Of a stretch of 64,000 nt of DNA, positions 1 to 10,712 are shown piece after piece; position 1 is the stretch's first letter; the number at the start of each line of letters is the position of its first letter. The stretch is from Wolfiporia cocos (lineage: Eukaryota; Basidiomycota; Agaricomycetes; Polyporales; Phaeolaceae). The notes under the pieces were generated by a model. The model did not search any database, had not been told where the DNA came from, and was given only the letters and a program-made list of their open reading frames with translations. Position numbers and translations under genes: made by a program. The stretch is taken from contig JACCLO010000015.1 in assembly GCA_029448655.1 (NCBI GenBank), forward strand, positions 1,054,001 through 1,118,000. The letters run 5' to 3'.

Positions 1-1434
1 GCGTTGTGTACCCTACATTATCACAGCGTTAACAATTGTGTTGGTACGTGTATGCGCCAGTAGTAATATTGTGCGAATACACGCCTGCTCAGCTATCAAT
101 CTGATATCTTCCCCATTCATGAATTTGTATGCAACATGATCCTTGGGTCTAGCTTATTTGCCTCAAATTAAAAATCACAAGAAAGTAGAGACTCTTCGGA
201 TAGCTCGGATTGTGGCAAACATATATATGGTTGAAGTGCCTTGATTTTTGGGTTGAATCAGTTGGAATGCCTTCTGGGCATCTTTCCTCTGGATGCCGTC
301 ATCAAGCAAAGAATCAGCAAAAATGCCCGCAGCAAGCTCGCCAAGTCCGCGATGCTAAGTAGAGAATAGCTAGAACATGCACCATAGTCTTCGAGTCGCT
401 ACCTTCAGCCTCTAATGCTGCATGTAGCTTCCGAGTACACTCCTGCTTATGTGAGCTGCCACCCAAGGAGTCCCAACAAGTGGTCATTGATGTCAGCCAT
501 TCCATCTTCAGTACTATCTGTAAGTTGAGCTACTATTGTTGTATACCCATAGGATATACAGAGCATATAGTTAACGAAGCAGCAGTATGCAATGCCTCAA
601 GAATGCCGGTACTAATTACAGCGTGCTAGACGCGCAAGCGCGACTATTCACAACCAATGGTTTGGGGGGCGGGGGGCGGGGCAGGGTGAGATATACAACC
701 ACTTATACGAAGACTATGACTACTTCTCTATTTGTTCTGTACTGCACGCATTAATCTGCCCACACACTGGTAGCAGGCTATGCCGTGCTTGCGTGGCCTT
801 AATGCCTTATTACCCAGTGGGTTTGTGTAGCACCAAGTGCCAAAGATCACATGTGTTTCCCAGTGGTGGGCGCTCTGGTGTGTCACAAGAAAGTATGTGA
901 CATTAATTCCTCTGTTTTTACAGACTATTCACGCATCTGCAGTGCTTATACCTAGCCGTTCGTATGGATGCATGTGCATGGGTAGATATCGCTTCCTTAT
1001 CTTATCTATTTACATGGTCATGTGAAGTAGTCACTTACTAGTAACAGCATCACTAGTCATGTGCGATGTAGTTACAAAATGCACAGACCATGCCATTAGG
1101 GCAGGTCTTGTAGCTACAGTAGATAGCTAGTGTTCTGAGGTACTCCTCAGAACTAGTATTGTAGACCTAGGGGGTGTGTCCCCTGGTGGTCACTTCCTCA
1201 CTGCGTGCTTGTGTGCTGGTGACACACACTCTCTCACTACTGCTAGTCTGGGGCCCAGTGACTAGTGTCCTTGTTGATGGATGGTCACCCCCACTTAGGA
1301 CTGGTAACACAAGATAACACTTACTTGTTATTCTTGATGGTTTGTTGGTTAGACAAAGAGGTTGTAAGTGGTTAAGCAGGATACATTGAGTGGTTAACTC
1401 GTAGTATGAATGCAATGAATAGAACTGAGGCAAT
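1..1434. other. No supportable gene; AT-rich with one G-rich tract
   Basis: I see no reading frame with protein-like composition here. The only structured elements are a G-rich tract near 664 and, at about 1410-1430, a short GAATAGAACTGAGG motif that also occurs inside the LTRs at 2731-3660 and 55232-55862. The segment just before 1435 is therefore probably the stump of such an LTR. Confidence 0.5.
661..687 (+). other. G-rich tract with quadruplex-forming potential
   Basis: Runs of six, six, four and three G are separated by loops of one or two bases. This satisfies the usual four-run pattern for a G-quadruplex on the plus strand. No gene lies next to it, so any role is unknown. Confidence 0.5.
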
Positions 1435-2038
1435 TGTTACGGGTCAAATACCCATTCGTATATTTGAGTCGCAAATATAGATCGTTCTTCTGCACGTAGG
1501 CACGTCGCCGTATGCAAGGCAAATATTCGTTAGATGCCTTCAAGTCCTAAGTGAAGTTCTTAGGAGATCGGTTAATATCCAATACACGTTAGAGGATATA
1601 GTCTGTTTGGATGCGAGTCGAATAGAATATGAGACTCGCCTAAGTCCGAGAAGTCAGCGTGCACTTCGAGGACTTAGTCGTTCGGTTGCTCGAGCGAGAA
1701 ATACTGAGCGTAGTTTCCTACGTTTGAGAACGAGTATAAGACTTCTTGTTTATACAACAAGGTCGAGCTGGAGAGCCTTGACAGTAAGTACATGAGTTTT
1801 TATACTACGTTAGGTTTTAGGGGTCAAGCCTGTCCCAGATGTCACCGATACTATCTACGCTATAGTACCAAACGTTTGATAAGTATGCAGTGATATATCC
1901 GAGACGATAGATAGGAATGATGGTGGTTGAACACCATCTATCAGCTAATAAACGATGAACCTGAAACGAGGGCAGAGTTGGATCTGCCAAAGGTGAAACG
2001 TGCCCTATATGCTAGTGCAACCGGGGATATGCCTAGTA
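1435..2038. repeat. Dispersed repeat starting TGTTACGGG, copy 1
   Basis: This 604-bp segment is a diverged copy of 7076-7682: both begin TGTTACGGGYCAAATACC and end near GGGGATAYRCCYAGTA. The TGTTAC start suggests an LTR whose matching GTAACA end has been lost. I could not find a target duplication, and there is no convincing coding sequence. A small repeat of another class remains possible. Confidence 0.6.
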
Positions 2039-2159
2039 CGAATAACGAGTAGCCAGGGGGTTGGTTGCGCAACAAGTCCCTGTATCGTATTCACCCAATG
2101 GTGAGTTCTGCCAGCGTTCGAAAAATCAAAAATAACCGTAACAGCAATAGCGTTCAGCA

Positions 2160-2636
2160 AGGTTAGTATATATACATGATAAATAAGACCCCTAACACTA
2201 CGTATTAGGTAATCCAATGTCCGTATTTGTATGTACAGGTCCTCAGACACCTAAGTGCTAAGTAATACACATTAAAATGATATACCGATCAATACCGGGA
2301 TATAGATGTGTGGCAAGGGCCGCGCGAATAGCGGTAAGTGCGCATTGTCTTTACAAAGACAGGGTGTGACCAGTGCCCGGTCCGCTGATGTTTATAGGCT
2401 GACTGCTTCGGACGGAACGTCCGATTGGCTGGAACTAGACATGTGACTATGATGGTAACTACTAGATAAGATAAGACCGTCGTTATGGAAGATAACACGG
2501 CCATCAAGTGGCACATATGTAACCTTTACTTATGAACTGTGATAAGCTAGTTATTGGTCTATAAAGTCGTAGATAATTCGTAGAATTACCGGAAAAATAG
2601 TAGAAAATAGTGGTAAGCTAGAGAATTCTTGTGACA
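2160..2636 (-). mobile_element. Truncated LTR related to the 10044 element
   Basis: From about 2167 this copies, with substitutions, the LTR at 10210-10700. Shared stretches include TATATATACATG, AAGACCCCTA, the GGTCCGCTGA block and the GTCCGATTGGCT block. It ends in TTCTTGTGACA at 2636, exactly like the intact LTR. The other end is missing and abuts the repeat at 1435-2038. It is an old solo LTR or fragment of the family whose young full copy lies at 10044-16618. Confidence 0.75.
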
Positions 2637-2730
2637 ACTGGCAGAGTCGTTGTCAATACACCGACAACTCCTGTTCTCCCTTAGGGATAGGAGATATGGG
2701 GGAGTTCCCTGCATAGTGGTACACACAGTG

Positions 2731-3660
2731 TGACACAGATCTATCCTGTGGGACTCACCTAGTCGCTATCCTGAGGTACTAGGGCGACTAGACGAGGAAG
2801 ATGGACCCAGCGCAGCAGTTGCTAGTGGAGTAGTAGCGCAGCCGCAAACCAACGAAGCTTGGGACTACCAATGGTAGTCCACTGGGAGTACCTATGGTAC
2901 TCCGCGTGTGGGCATTCGAGGTAACGACGATAGAATAGAACTGAAGTATGGAGCGCTTGGCTCCTACTTAAATACATGTGTGCGGAGAGGTCATGTGATA
3001 CTGTATAGTACTACCTTTCCGGGTTATGCGGCTTTGCCAAGGGGCGAAGCTTATCTTATCTACTTGTTTATAGATCCTATCTACAATGGCCGTGTGGGCC
3101 GGTAATGGCCGCACCAATAGTAAGAGAGGAGGTTTATTATTATCTGTGATAAACGCAGGCACCGCCCGGGTATCGATGGCCGTAAAGGCCGGACCTATAG
3201 TGATATTGCTTTGATGCTAATATAGGGCTATTTGGCCGTGTTGCCATTATTATGCGAAGGCGTGGCGCGCCTGAGGTGCCATTGTGATCAAGGGTCTTAT
3301 GGCGGTGGGAAGCCGTGAAGGCCGAGCCAATAGTACAAGGCCGCGAGGCACTGTTTGTACATGTGGACATTATTATGCGAGCGTGCCGCGCTCGGCTTAT
3401 CATTATGATCTAAAATCTATGACGTGGCTGGTCTAGCTTGTAAGAGCGAGACCTGTATGACGTAGCTGTAACTATGCTATTGGACCGGAAGGTGCCGTAG
3501 TGTTATGTAAGCTGGTCATGTGGTGATAAGCCCAGTTAAGAGCTGTTCGTGGTGGCAATGGGAGTTAACCCGTAGATAACTGGTAGTTAGACGTATAAAT
3601 CCCAGGTAAATTGCTATAATCATAGGAAAAATGCTGTAAGCCCCAGATAAATCTGTGACA
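2731..3660 (-). mobile_element. Solo LTR with CAGTG target duplication
   Basis: A 930-bp segment begins TGACACAG and ends CTGTGACA. It is flanked by CAGTG on both sides (2726-2730 and 3661-3665), the 5-bp signature of Ty3/Gypsy integration. It shares the GAATAGAACTGA motif and GGCCGG/GGTAATGGCCG stretches with the LTR at 55232-55862, so it is a larger relative of that LTR. The ATG-initiated frames inside it are short and not protein-like. Confidence 0.85.
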
Positions 3661-3713
3661 CAGTGATTACTGTGTCATGGTGCTGCCATATACGAACGTT
3701 GAAGACCCCAAAG

Positions 3714-4277
3714 TGTCACAAGAAAGTATGTTCTCCCATCTTCCCAATATATTATATGGTTTCCCTTAGAATACAGGCCCAGGGGTGCCCCCTTACAGCC
3801 CTTAAGGCTTAGCACCAGCCCCTTGCCCCGTTACTGGTGGCGTAGGGCCTTAGGTACATGTGCAGATAGGTAGCACGTGACCACGATGCATAGGCAGGTG
3901 ACCGCATATGTGGCACCTGCTTATACTATATACCCTGCTAGGCCCATTTGGCCTAGCAGCTTAGGTTACTAGGGCCCTGGCCAGCCCCTACAGGCTGTGC
4001 ACAGGCCCCCTCTTCAGGGTGGCCCTTTCTCTTATAGTTAGAGGTCCCCCTATGTATATATCATTGTCTGAGACCTCAGACTATGATTGTCATCTTAGGG
4101 CCTATGCGCCTCTTGACATCCCTTGACATCCCTCTGTGTGCATACCCACTCTACTTCTTGGTTAGTACCTTAGAAGGCGGCCTCTGCTCAATGACGAGCA
4201 CACCCTTGAGTTCTATGTCCTTGCAACTAGCAGGGCATACATTTAGGGTCCCTGACCATCAGGCGAGTCTTGTGATA
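3714..4277 (+). mobile_element. Solo LTR with CAAAG target duplication
   Basis: A 564-bp segment starts TGTCACAAG and ends CTTGTGATA, one substitution from the mirror of its start. CAAAG flanks it at 3709-3713 and 4278-4282. It has a TATATATCA box near 4053 but no ORF of note. Confidence 0.82.
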
Positions 4278-4282
4278 CAAAG

Positions 4283-5044
4283 TTGCAGTAGCTTATAAAG
4301 GCAGAATGTAATACATTGTAAGTTGGTTGCCGCCCATGTGTGCATGTACACTGGATATCAAAATGAAGGAAGCTCACGGTGTGATTATTTACTATAGTAC
4401 TTGTAATAGAAGACATTAATTGAATTTGCTATAGACAATGTACGACACTATTCATGACTAAGATCATTTTGTCAGTGGATGAGTGGCTTCATTTATACAT
4501 GCTGCACTTTTGAGCCAGTGTGACTCCATGCAGGACATCTTGTTGGTCCTCAAGGATATGCAGTGATCATCGTAGCACTGTGACCAAGTCATTGATGTGT
4601 CAACCTCATCTTTGTAGTCAAGCTGTAGATTGGGTGTGGATTTAGTGCTTAGTACTTAGGTGTTGGTGTTATATGCACCAGCACCCTCCTGTATACATAC
4701 AATGATCTAAGTAGTTGTTTTCAATGTAATCCTATAATGCATGTAATGCATACATCTTCAATTCAGTTGATGGGGTTGGCCAAAATGTTCAACAATTGTG
4801 CAGAGGTGCCCACCATGGCCCAATGTGGCAGTATGCATGTGATCTTTGGTGCTTGGTGCTACGCAAACCCACTGGGTGATTAACCTCAAGTGTGTGTCCC
4901 GCAAGACAATGGATAGCCTCATTGCAGATTGATAGTCAGTTTGTGCTAGGATCTCGTACAGAGCATTATTGTTTAGGGATAGGAGAGGCATTTGTGGAAT
5001 GATGGGAGAACGTCTTCCAAATGTGATGGATGCTGAGCTGTCTT
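4283..5044. other. No gene seen
   Basis: This is intergenic sequence between two solo LTRs. A 77-codon open frame on the minus strand near 4758-4991 has no recognisable motif and is probably chance. Confidence 0.5.
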
Positions 5045-5049
5045 GGAAC

Positions 5050-6023
5050 TGTCACAAATCTCACTTTGTGACCGCTCTGCCTCAACGCTAACGCCCATAT
5101 CCTAGCTCCAACGTCCAACTAGTCGTCTCAGAGGGGGACCCAATCCCTCATGTCGAGTTCACATAGGAAGACCAGAGTCTAAGTAGAGGAGACGCCGCAC
5201 ACAGAGGTAGTAGAGTGGTGTAAGACTGGGATTAACCCATGAGATACAATGAGAAGTCTGAGGAGAACGCCTCAGACTCTCTGGCTTAAGTACATGTAAA
5301 CGAGCATTGCTATCAAGGCTACCCTAAAGCAACGTGGCCTGTGCGCACGCGCCTACCAAAGCGCTAAGCTAAACTCTAAACTGCTTACAAATACCGTCAC
5401 GTGACTATGCGGGGATCTTATCTATGTTTTAAGGATACGCGCCGGATCTTATCTGTATGGTCACATGAGTTTGGAGTGCGCCTAATACCGCTGTAACGTC
5501 CCTCAACGCTACACGACGCCCCAGTAGGGCCTATAGTCGCGTTTTCGTGTGTCACGGTTTTTACCGTGGCATGGGGTCGAACCCCCGCACCCTAGTGTTT
5601 GTATCATGTGACCTCGTTTCAGTCGTAGTATAGTGGTCAATACGCCCCCATAGCAGCGTAACCACTCACGTGTATAGGTCGCCTCTTGCTTACGTACTGT
5701 AGCACATGATGTAGACTGCGCACGGACTCTTACTGTAGGGTAGGTAGTACCGCGCGCCTCTGTGTCTGCACATGTATATAGTCTACTGCGCTGGGGCCTT
5801 ACAGCCCCATGCTCGTTATTCTCGACGTCGGGGCTTGTCCCCCTGTATACCACTCTACCACTGTGTGCGACTGCTGGCTTAGCCACCTCTTAGACCTGCT
5901 CGTCTGCGCCTCGTCACTACGGTGTGGGGATACCCCCAAAGGACTTGCGTGTTAGGTTGAGAGCCACTAGGATAGCGGTACACAGGTTATACGGTATGAG
6001 CGTATATCTGTGTCATCGTGACA
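5050..6023 (+). mobile_element. Solo LTR with GGAAC target duplication
   Basis: A 974-bp segment runs from TGTCACAAATC to ATCGTGACA, with GGAAC at 5045-5049 and 6024-6028. It contains the paired block AGTCTGAGGAG...CTCAGACT before a TACATG box, also found in the LTRs at 6209-6680 and 57333-57883. The 125-codon minus-strand frame inside (5509-5886) is low-complexity LTR sequence rather than a gene. Confidence 0.82.
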
Positions 6024-6208
6024 GGAACTAGTGAGTATTTATGCTCGAACGATACATGCAGCACCAAGGACGATCAGATCAACTTTGTACTGTGATGTTC
6101 AGCCTGGGTGAGAATAGGAGTGAGGTATATTTGGACCCAAAGGCCCTGGGCTTGTGGCATTGCTGGTGAGAACATGAGATTTTACAAGGCTGCGCATGAG
6201 AAACAAGA

Positions 6209-6680
6209 TGACCCAAAACTCTATGGGTCATCCTCAATTGCCTAACCCCCAACTAACGAGATGCTTCCCAGACATAGTCAATGGTGCTTAAAGCCAAAGA
6301 CCCTAACGTCAAGGCACTCATGCAGTCTAGCAGTGGTTTTGGGCAAGCAAGCAAGATGAGAGTTAAGTGCCCTAAGGCATAGTCGAATATGATGAGTCTG
6401 AGGAGACGACCTCAGACTCTCAGGTTTATATACATGGCAGTAGCACTGTAGTACTAGGTGACTACCCTTGTCCTAAAGCGACATGGCCTGTGCGCACATG
6501 CCTAATGGTCAGAACTCAAATGCTTATCTAATACTACCATGTGATCAGGGCTAGCCGCATGTCAACTAGTATGGAGGATATGCACCAGTAATGGCGTGCA
6601 CGTAATGGCATATCCACAGGTCGAGGGTTCAATTCTCGGTATAGACATATAGTGAGGCGTCACTAGGAAAAGTTGTGACA
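6209..6680 (-). mobile_element. Solo LTR with CAAGA target duplication
   Basis: A 472-bp segment starts TGACCCAAAAC and ends AGTTGTGACA. CAAGA flanks it at 6204-6208 and 6681-6685. The GAGTCTGAGGAG...CTCAGACTCTC inverted block and TATATACATGG box place it in the same family as 57333-57883. A tRNA B-box-like string (GGTTCAATTC) near 6630 lies inside the LTR and is probably coincidental. Confidence 0.82.
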
Positions 6681-6774
6681 CAAGAGCTTGAGGGATCTAA
6701 TCATCAGAAAGCATGTTACCAGAGAGACCATACTGGATATGTCATGTGCAGAGGTCAGCAGCTAAGGCTCCAAC

Positions 6775-6880
6775 TAAATAGTATACAAACTGTGTATACA
6801 TGGTTTTAACTGTATACCATATACTGTAAATATGCAATAGGTAGTATACAGTATTCATCCAGTATTGTATACAGTATATG
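6775..6880. repeat. GTATAC-rich palindromic AT block
   Basis: The hexamer GTATAC occurs five times in about 100 bp, and longer inverted segments such as CCATATACTG/CAGTATATGG can pair with each other. No coding function is evident. It may be a remnant of a small foldback element or a structured AT-rich spacer. Confidence 0.5.
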
Positions 6881-7075
6881 GTTTCTGCCCAATATAGTAG
6901 CAACATGTGCACACTTGAGATGTGTGGCATCGGAAATGTTGATACAAAGGTGACTCACCTGATCATAGCATCTGATATAGTGCCTCAGTTGGGGTTAAAC
7001 ACAAAAACCATTTTATCAGACTCAGTACATAGCCCACTCCTAGTCCAACAATCTTTCAGATGACTATAACTCTTG

Positions 7076-7682
7076 TGTTACGGGCCAAATACCTGTTCAT
7101 ATATTCGAGTCGCGAATATAGATTGTTCTTCTGCATGTAGGCAAGTCACCGTATGCAAGGCAAATACTCGTTAGATGCCTTCAAGTCCTAGGTGAAGTTC
7201 CTAGGAGATTGTTTGATATCCAATACGCGTTAGAGGATATAATCTGTTCGGGTTGCAAGTCAAATAGAATATAAGACTTGCCTAAGTCCGAGAAGTCAGC
7301 ATGCACTTCGAGGACTTAGTCGTTTAGTTGCTTGAGTGAGAATACTGAGTGTAGTTTCCTACGTCTGAGAACAAGTATAAGACTTCTTGTTTGTACAACA
7401 AGGTCGAGCTGAAGAGCCTTGACAGTAAGTACATGAATTTAAATACTATATTGAGTTTCAGGGATCAAGTCAGTCCCAGATGTCACCGATACTATCTACA
7501 CTATAGTACCAAACATTTGATAAGTATTTAGTGATATATCTGCAATGATAGATTGGAATGATGATGGCAGTTGAACACCATCTATCAGCTAATAAATGAT
7601 GAATATGAAATGAGGACAGAGTTGGATCTGTCAAAGGTAAAATGCACCCTATACACTAGTACAACTGGGGATACACCCAGTA
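7076..7682. repeat. Dispersed repeat starting TGTTACGGG, copy 2
   Basis: This is the second copy of the 1435-2038 repeat, colinear over about 600 bp with scattered substitutions. Many are C/T or G/A differences at former CpG sites. No target duplication is visible. Confidence 0.6.
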
Positions 7683-7699
7683 AACACCTTCCTGACACT

Positions 7700-8536
7700 T
7701 GTCACAGTTCGCATTACTGCCAGGTGTAGTCACATGATCAGTAGATTAGATACCACTGTCAGTAGATAAGATAGTCACTACCTCACAGTCACACTAGGTA
7801 CATGTTACAATTCCATCTTTGGGTGAACGGTGAATCCCAGTGGAAATCAGCAACAAGCTGTATGGCACCAGTCCATGCCAGTTGGCTGTTACAGTCCGTA
7901 CAATTTCGTATATCTTTGACACCTCACTGGAGAGGAGAACTTAGCGTTCAACCGCATCGCCGTGCGTTTATTTCCAGGGTTCCTGTCACGGATGAGTCCT
8001 GGGGACCACTGTACAGCCCTCGCTATAGGTTCCACATGCGGCGCTAGACGTACGCCACGTCCCTGGTCCTTAGCCACCTCCTCGTACGTCTCTTAGTCTG
8101 TTAGGTCACCTGACTGTTAGGTTAGCGCTGTAGGGTAGCGCGCGTCTCAGGTATCACACACTATGGTCACAGTAGTTACATGATGCGTCACTTAGCACAT
8201 GACCCAGTAGATACGGCGCACAGGCCTTCTCTTTAGGGCAGTACTAGTAGCTCATCGCTCATGTATATATTACGACGGATGGTGGCCTTACAGCCCCATC
8301 CTTGAGATTCTCGTCAATGCACCTAGTGCCTTTCTTACAACTTCCCTGTGTGCTCTCTGGCCCGGGGCCCCTCTTGACCCGCTAGACTGTGTGTTCCACC
8401 TCCGTCGTCTGGGCACCTCGCGACTTGTCGCTTGGATGGACCTATGAGCACGGCGTTGCGCGTTGAGGCATGGCCTGGTAGGCCGGGTGGATCTCCCCAG
8501 TTGCCTGGGTCCGCACAGACGTGTAAGTCTGTGACA
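7700..8536 (+). mobile_element. Probable LTR related to 34104-34650
   Basis: It starts TGTCACAG and ends GTCTGTGACA, like the solo LTR at 34104-34650. It shares several blocks with that LTR: GTAGATTAGATA, the TCTTTAGGGC block, CTCATGTATATA, and the ATTCTC-to-CGCTAGACTG region. No clear 5-bp duplication flanks it, so one border may be wrong or lost. The overlapping GC-rich frames at 8288-8674 lie inside this LTR and its edge and are not treated as genes. Confidence 0.6.
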
Positions 8537-8539
8537 CAA

Positions 8540-9695
8540 GCACTCGAGGCACCTGTGCTACAGTCCACAGGGCAAAAGACAAAGAGGACGAGAAAACCGA
8601 ACTCTGCACGTACTGTCGAATCAGCTAATACGCACAAGGCATCAGGCGGAGGGCGCGCCAAGAGAAGCGGCTAGATGTACTACTTTGTGATGCATATCGA
8701 CTTCACTGCTCGACCAGATAGTAGTAGGGCCACGGCAAAATATATTAAAGTTGATCGTGATTTGAGCGACCCGAATGCAGTTTATTGTTGCATGCTGCTG
8801 TCGTCAGAAAAAAATCTTCTGATAGACATGCAGCTTGTAACAATTTGAATGACGGCGGCGTGTTGAATGAATCAGGAATAATAGAAGTCAAAAGGAAAAT
8901 TGAGTGACTGATTTCCTAAGTCTTGAGCGAGCGCCTCGAGCGCAGCCCTTCGTTTGACTTCGTCTGTGCAGAATTCGATGTATTTGAGGTTCTCTAGTCG
9001 CTTCTTAAAAACATAGAGTACAGTCAAATTTTGCTACTGTAGAAAGTCGCTATTTTGTCGGGGTTCAAAGGCTGAATCATGAAGGCAACCATGAAGCGGT
9101 GCATAATAGCCTGAATTTTTACGGAATGAATCTGGGGTTAGACCTGCAGCAGCAGCTGTGGGATGCTTGTATTGGCTTTTTGGGCAGCCAGTGAGTGCCT
9201 ATTGGGCTTTTGTAGCTTGCGAAGCTGAGGTGGCGTGCCGAAGGTTTAATGTGCGGACGTGATCGACATGCGATCGGAATTGTGGCTGGACTACTCTAGA
9301 TGGCTACAGGGACTCCCAGCTCGCCTTCCTCGTACCTGCAGCATCATCCTGGAGCGTAAGTGGGCCCTTTTCTGTGCACTTGTATGTAGTCTAACCTTGT
9401 GTAATTGAATTAGCTTGCAGCGAACGCGATGGTCTTACGTTAATATGTTATTATACAGTCGCTGACCCCCCTTCATAGGGCCACACGAAATTACCGGACT
9501 ACGTTCCGGTCGGCCAGTTCCCGCGCACACCGCCGCGGGAGATACTCACGGCAGCGACGCCTAATTGTTTGAACCTCCTTAGCAAGTGTCTCATCTATGA
9601 GCCTCGTTAATGCATCAGCGTGAAGGAGGTGAGCTCGCCGCTGTACTACTTTGTTACTCGCTGATTCGTTAATCGCTGAAGGCGCTCAACCACAC
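8540..9695. other. No gene seen; one hairpin
   Basis: I find no supported coding region. An imperfect hairpin lies at 8785-8843: TTGTT...GTCAGAA folds on TTCTGA...AACAA around an A-rich loop. The sequence otherwise looks like ordinary spacer. Confidence 0.45.
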
Positions 9696-10043
9696 CTACT
9701 TGTTTGCGCACACATATCCTTCGCACCCGTCAAAGCTCCCAAAACCTGCCGTCAAGAACACACTTCCGCTGGAGGAGGTCCACCAGGTCCCGCAGTCAAG
9801 GCAAACCCCACTAACAAGTTGAAATGAACACATTCGTCGGACAATCTCAACGGTCTGTATCGGCCCATTGCGCGCAAACTTGACCTCACGAAGCACACCG
9901 AAGATAGATGAGAATGTGTCTCGGGTCGCGGAGGACGGTGTCGTCAGAAATATGGTTCTCGATATTGCCCGCGGTGTGGTCAGGTGACTTGTCAATGTGG
10001 CTGAACTTCCGCAAATGGTCATGTGGACTTCCGGCTCGCTTTC
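9696..10043 (-). other. Flank of the 10044 insertion; remnant of an interrupted reading frame
   Basis: Removing the retrotransposon at 10044-16618 joins this flank to 16624-16780 in one minus-strand frame of roughly 105 codons, starting at 16780 and ending near 9899. The element therefore landed inside an open frame. I do not recognise the product, and the composition is only weakly protein-like. Confidence 0.35.
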
Positions 10044-10700
10044 TGACACAAGACTACTACTCACTCTTATGCTTCGGCTTAGAGGCTACTTGTACAGCGT
10101 AAGCGTGTTGATTGTCGACCTTAGACAAGAACTGGAGCAGAGCGAGCAGCAGGCAGGACGTGGGGGGTTAACCCAGAGGTAAGAGTTTATGATTAAAGCT
10201 AAGTCTCTATCGACTTAGCGTACCAGTATATATACATGTATTATAAGACCCCTAGCAGCCTTATTACATAATCTACTTTGGTTCGTATTCTACTACAGGA
10301 CCCCTGTCATTATGGGACTGAGTAATACGCGATATTGGTATATGCCGATCAACCGGGATATAGGTTGTCGGCGTTGTGCGTCGCCCAGTAGCGTTAAGGG
10401 CGCTATGTCTTAGTAAACCGACGCGTGACATTATGCGCGGTCCGCTGACGTTGTGGTGCTGATGTGATACGGACGAGATGTCCGATTGGCTAGCGGCTAA
10501 GCTTTTGATATCCACGGGAACAGATCCGTGATTAGATAGCGTTGTTACGGGAGATAACGCGGCCATCATTCGGCTGGTAACTTGACTATTCTTTAAGTAC
10601 CGTTAGATGCCGGGTTATGACGGGTTATAGGACGTATTGCGTAGTAAATTGCTATTAATCCCAGGAAAATTGCAGTAAATGCAGGGAAATTCTTGTGACA
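10044..10700 (-). repeat. 3' LTR of the gag-only element
   Basis: Starts TGACACAAGAC and ends TTCTTGTGACA on the plus strand, the same length as the partner at 15962-16618. Visible differences are a G/A near 10551 versus 16469 and a C/T near 10620 versus 16538. A 98-codon open frame exists in both LTRs but is unlikely to be a gene. Confidence 0.92.
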
Positions 10701-10712
10701 TCACCCCCCCCT
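10701..10712 (-). promoter_or_regulatory. Polypurine tract of the gag-only element
   Basis: Read on the minus strand, this is AAGGGGGGGGTGA directly before the TGTCACAAG start of the 3' LTR. A purine run at this place primes plus-strand DNA synthesis in LTR elements, and it fixes the element's orientation as minus. Confidence 0.8.

Noticed and set aside
5530..5660. tRNA-Asp-like A box and T-loop-like string
   Set aside because: The A-box-like and B-box-like strings lie on opposite strands inside a solo LTR and cannot form one tRNA.
8288..8674. Three overlapping GC-rich frames
   Set aside because: They overlap on both strands within or at the edge of an LTR and show no conserved motif.
10273..10569. 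98-codon frame present in both LTRs (also 16191-16487)
   Set aside because: Conservation is explained by LTR identity. It spans promoter and terminal sequence and has no protein-like feature.
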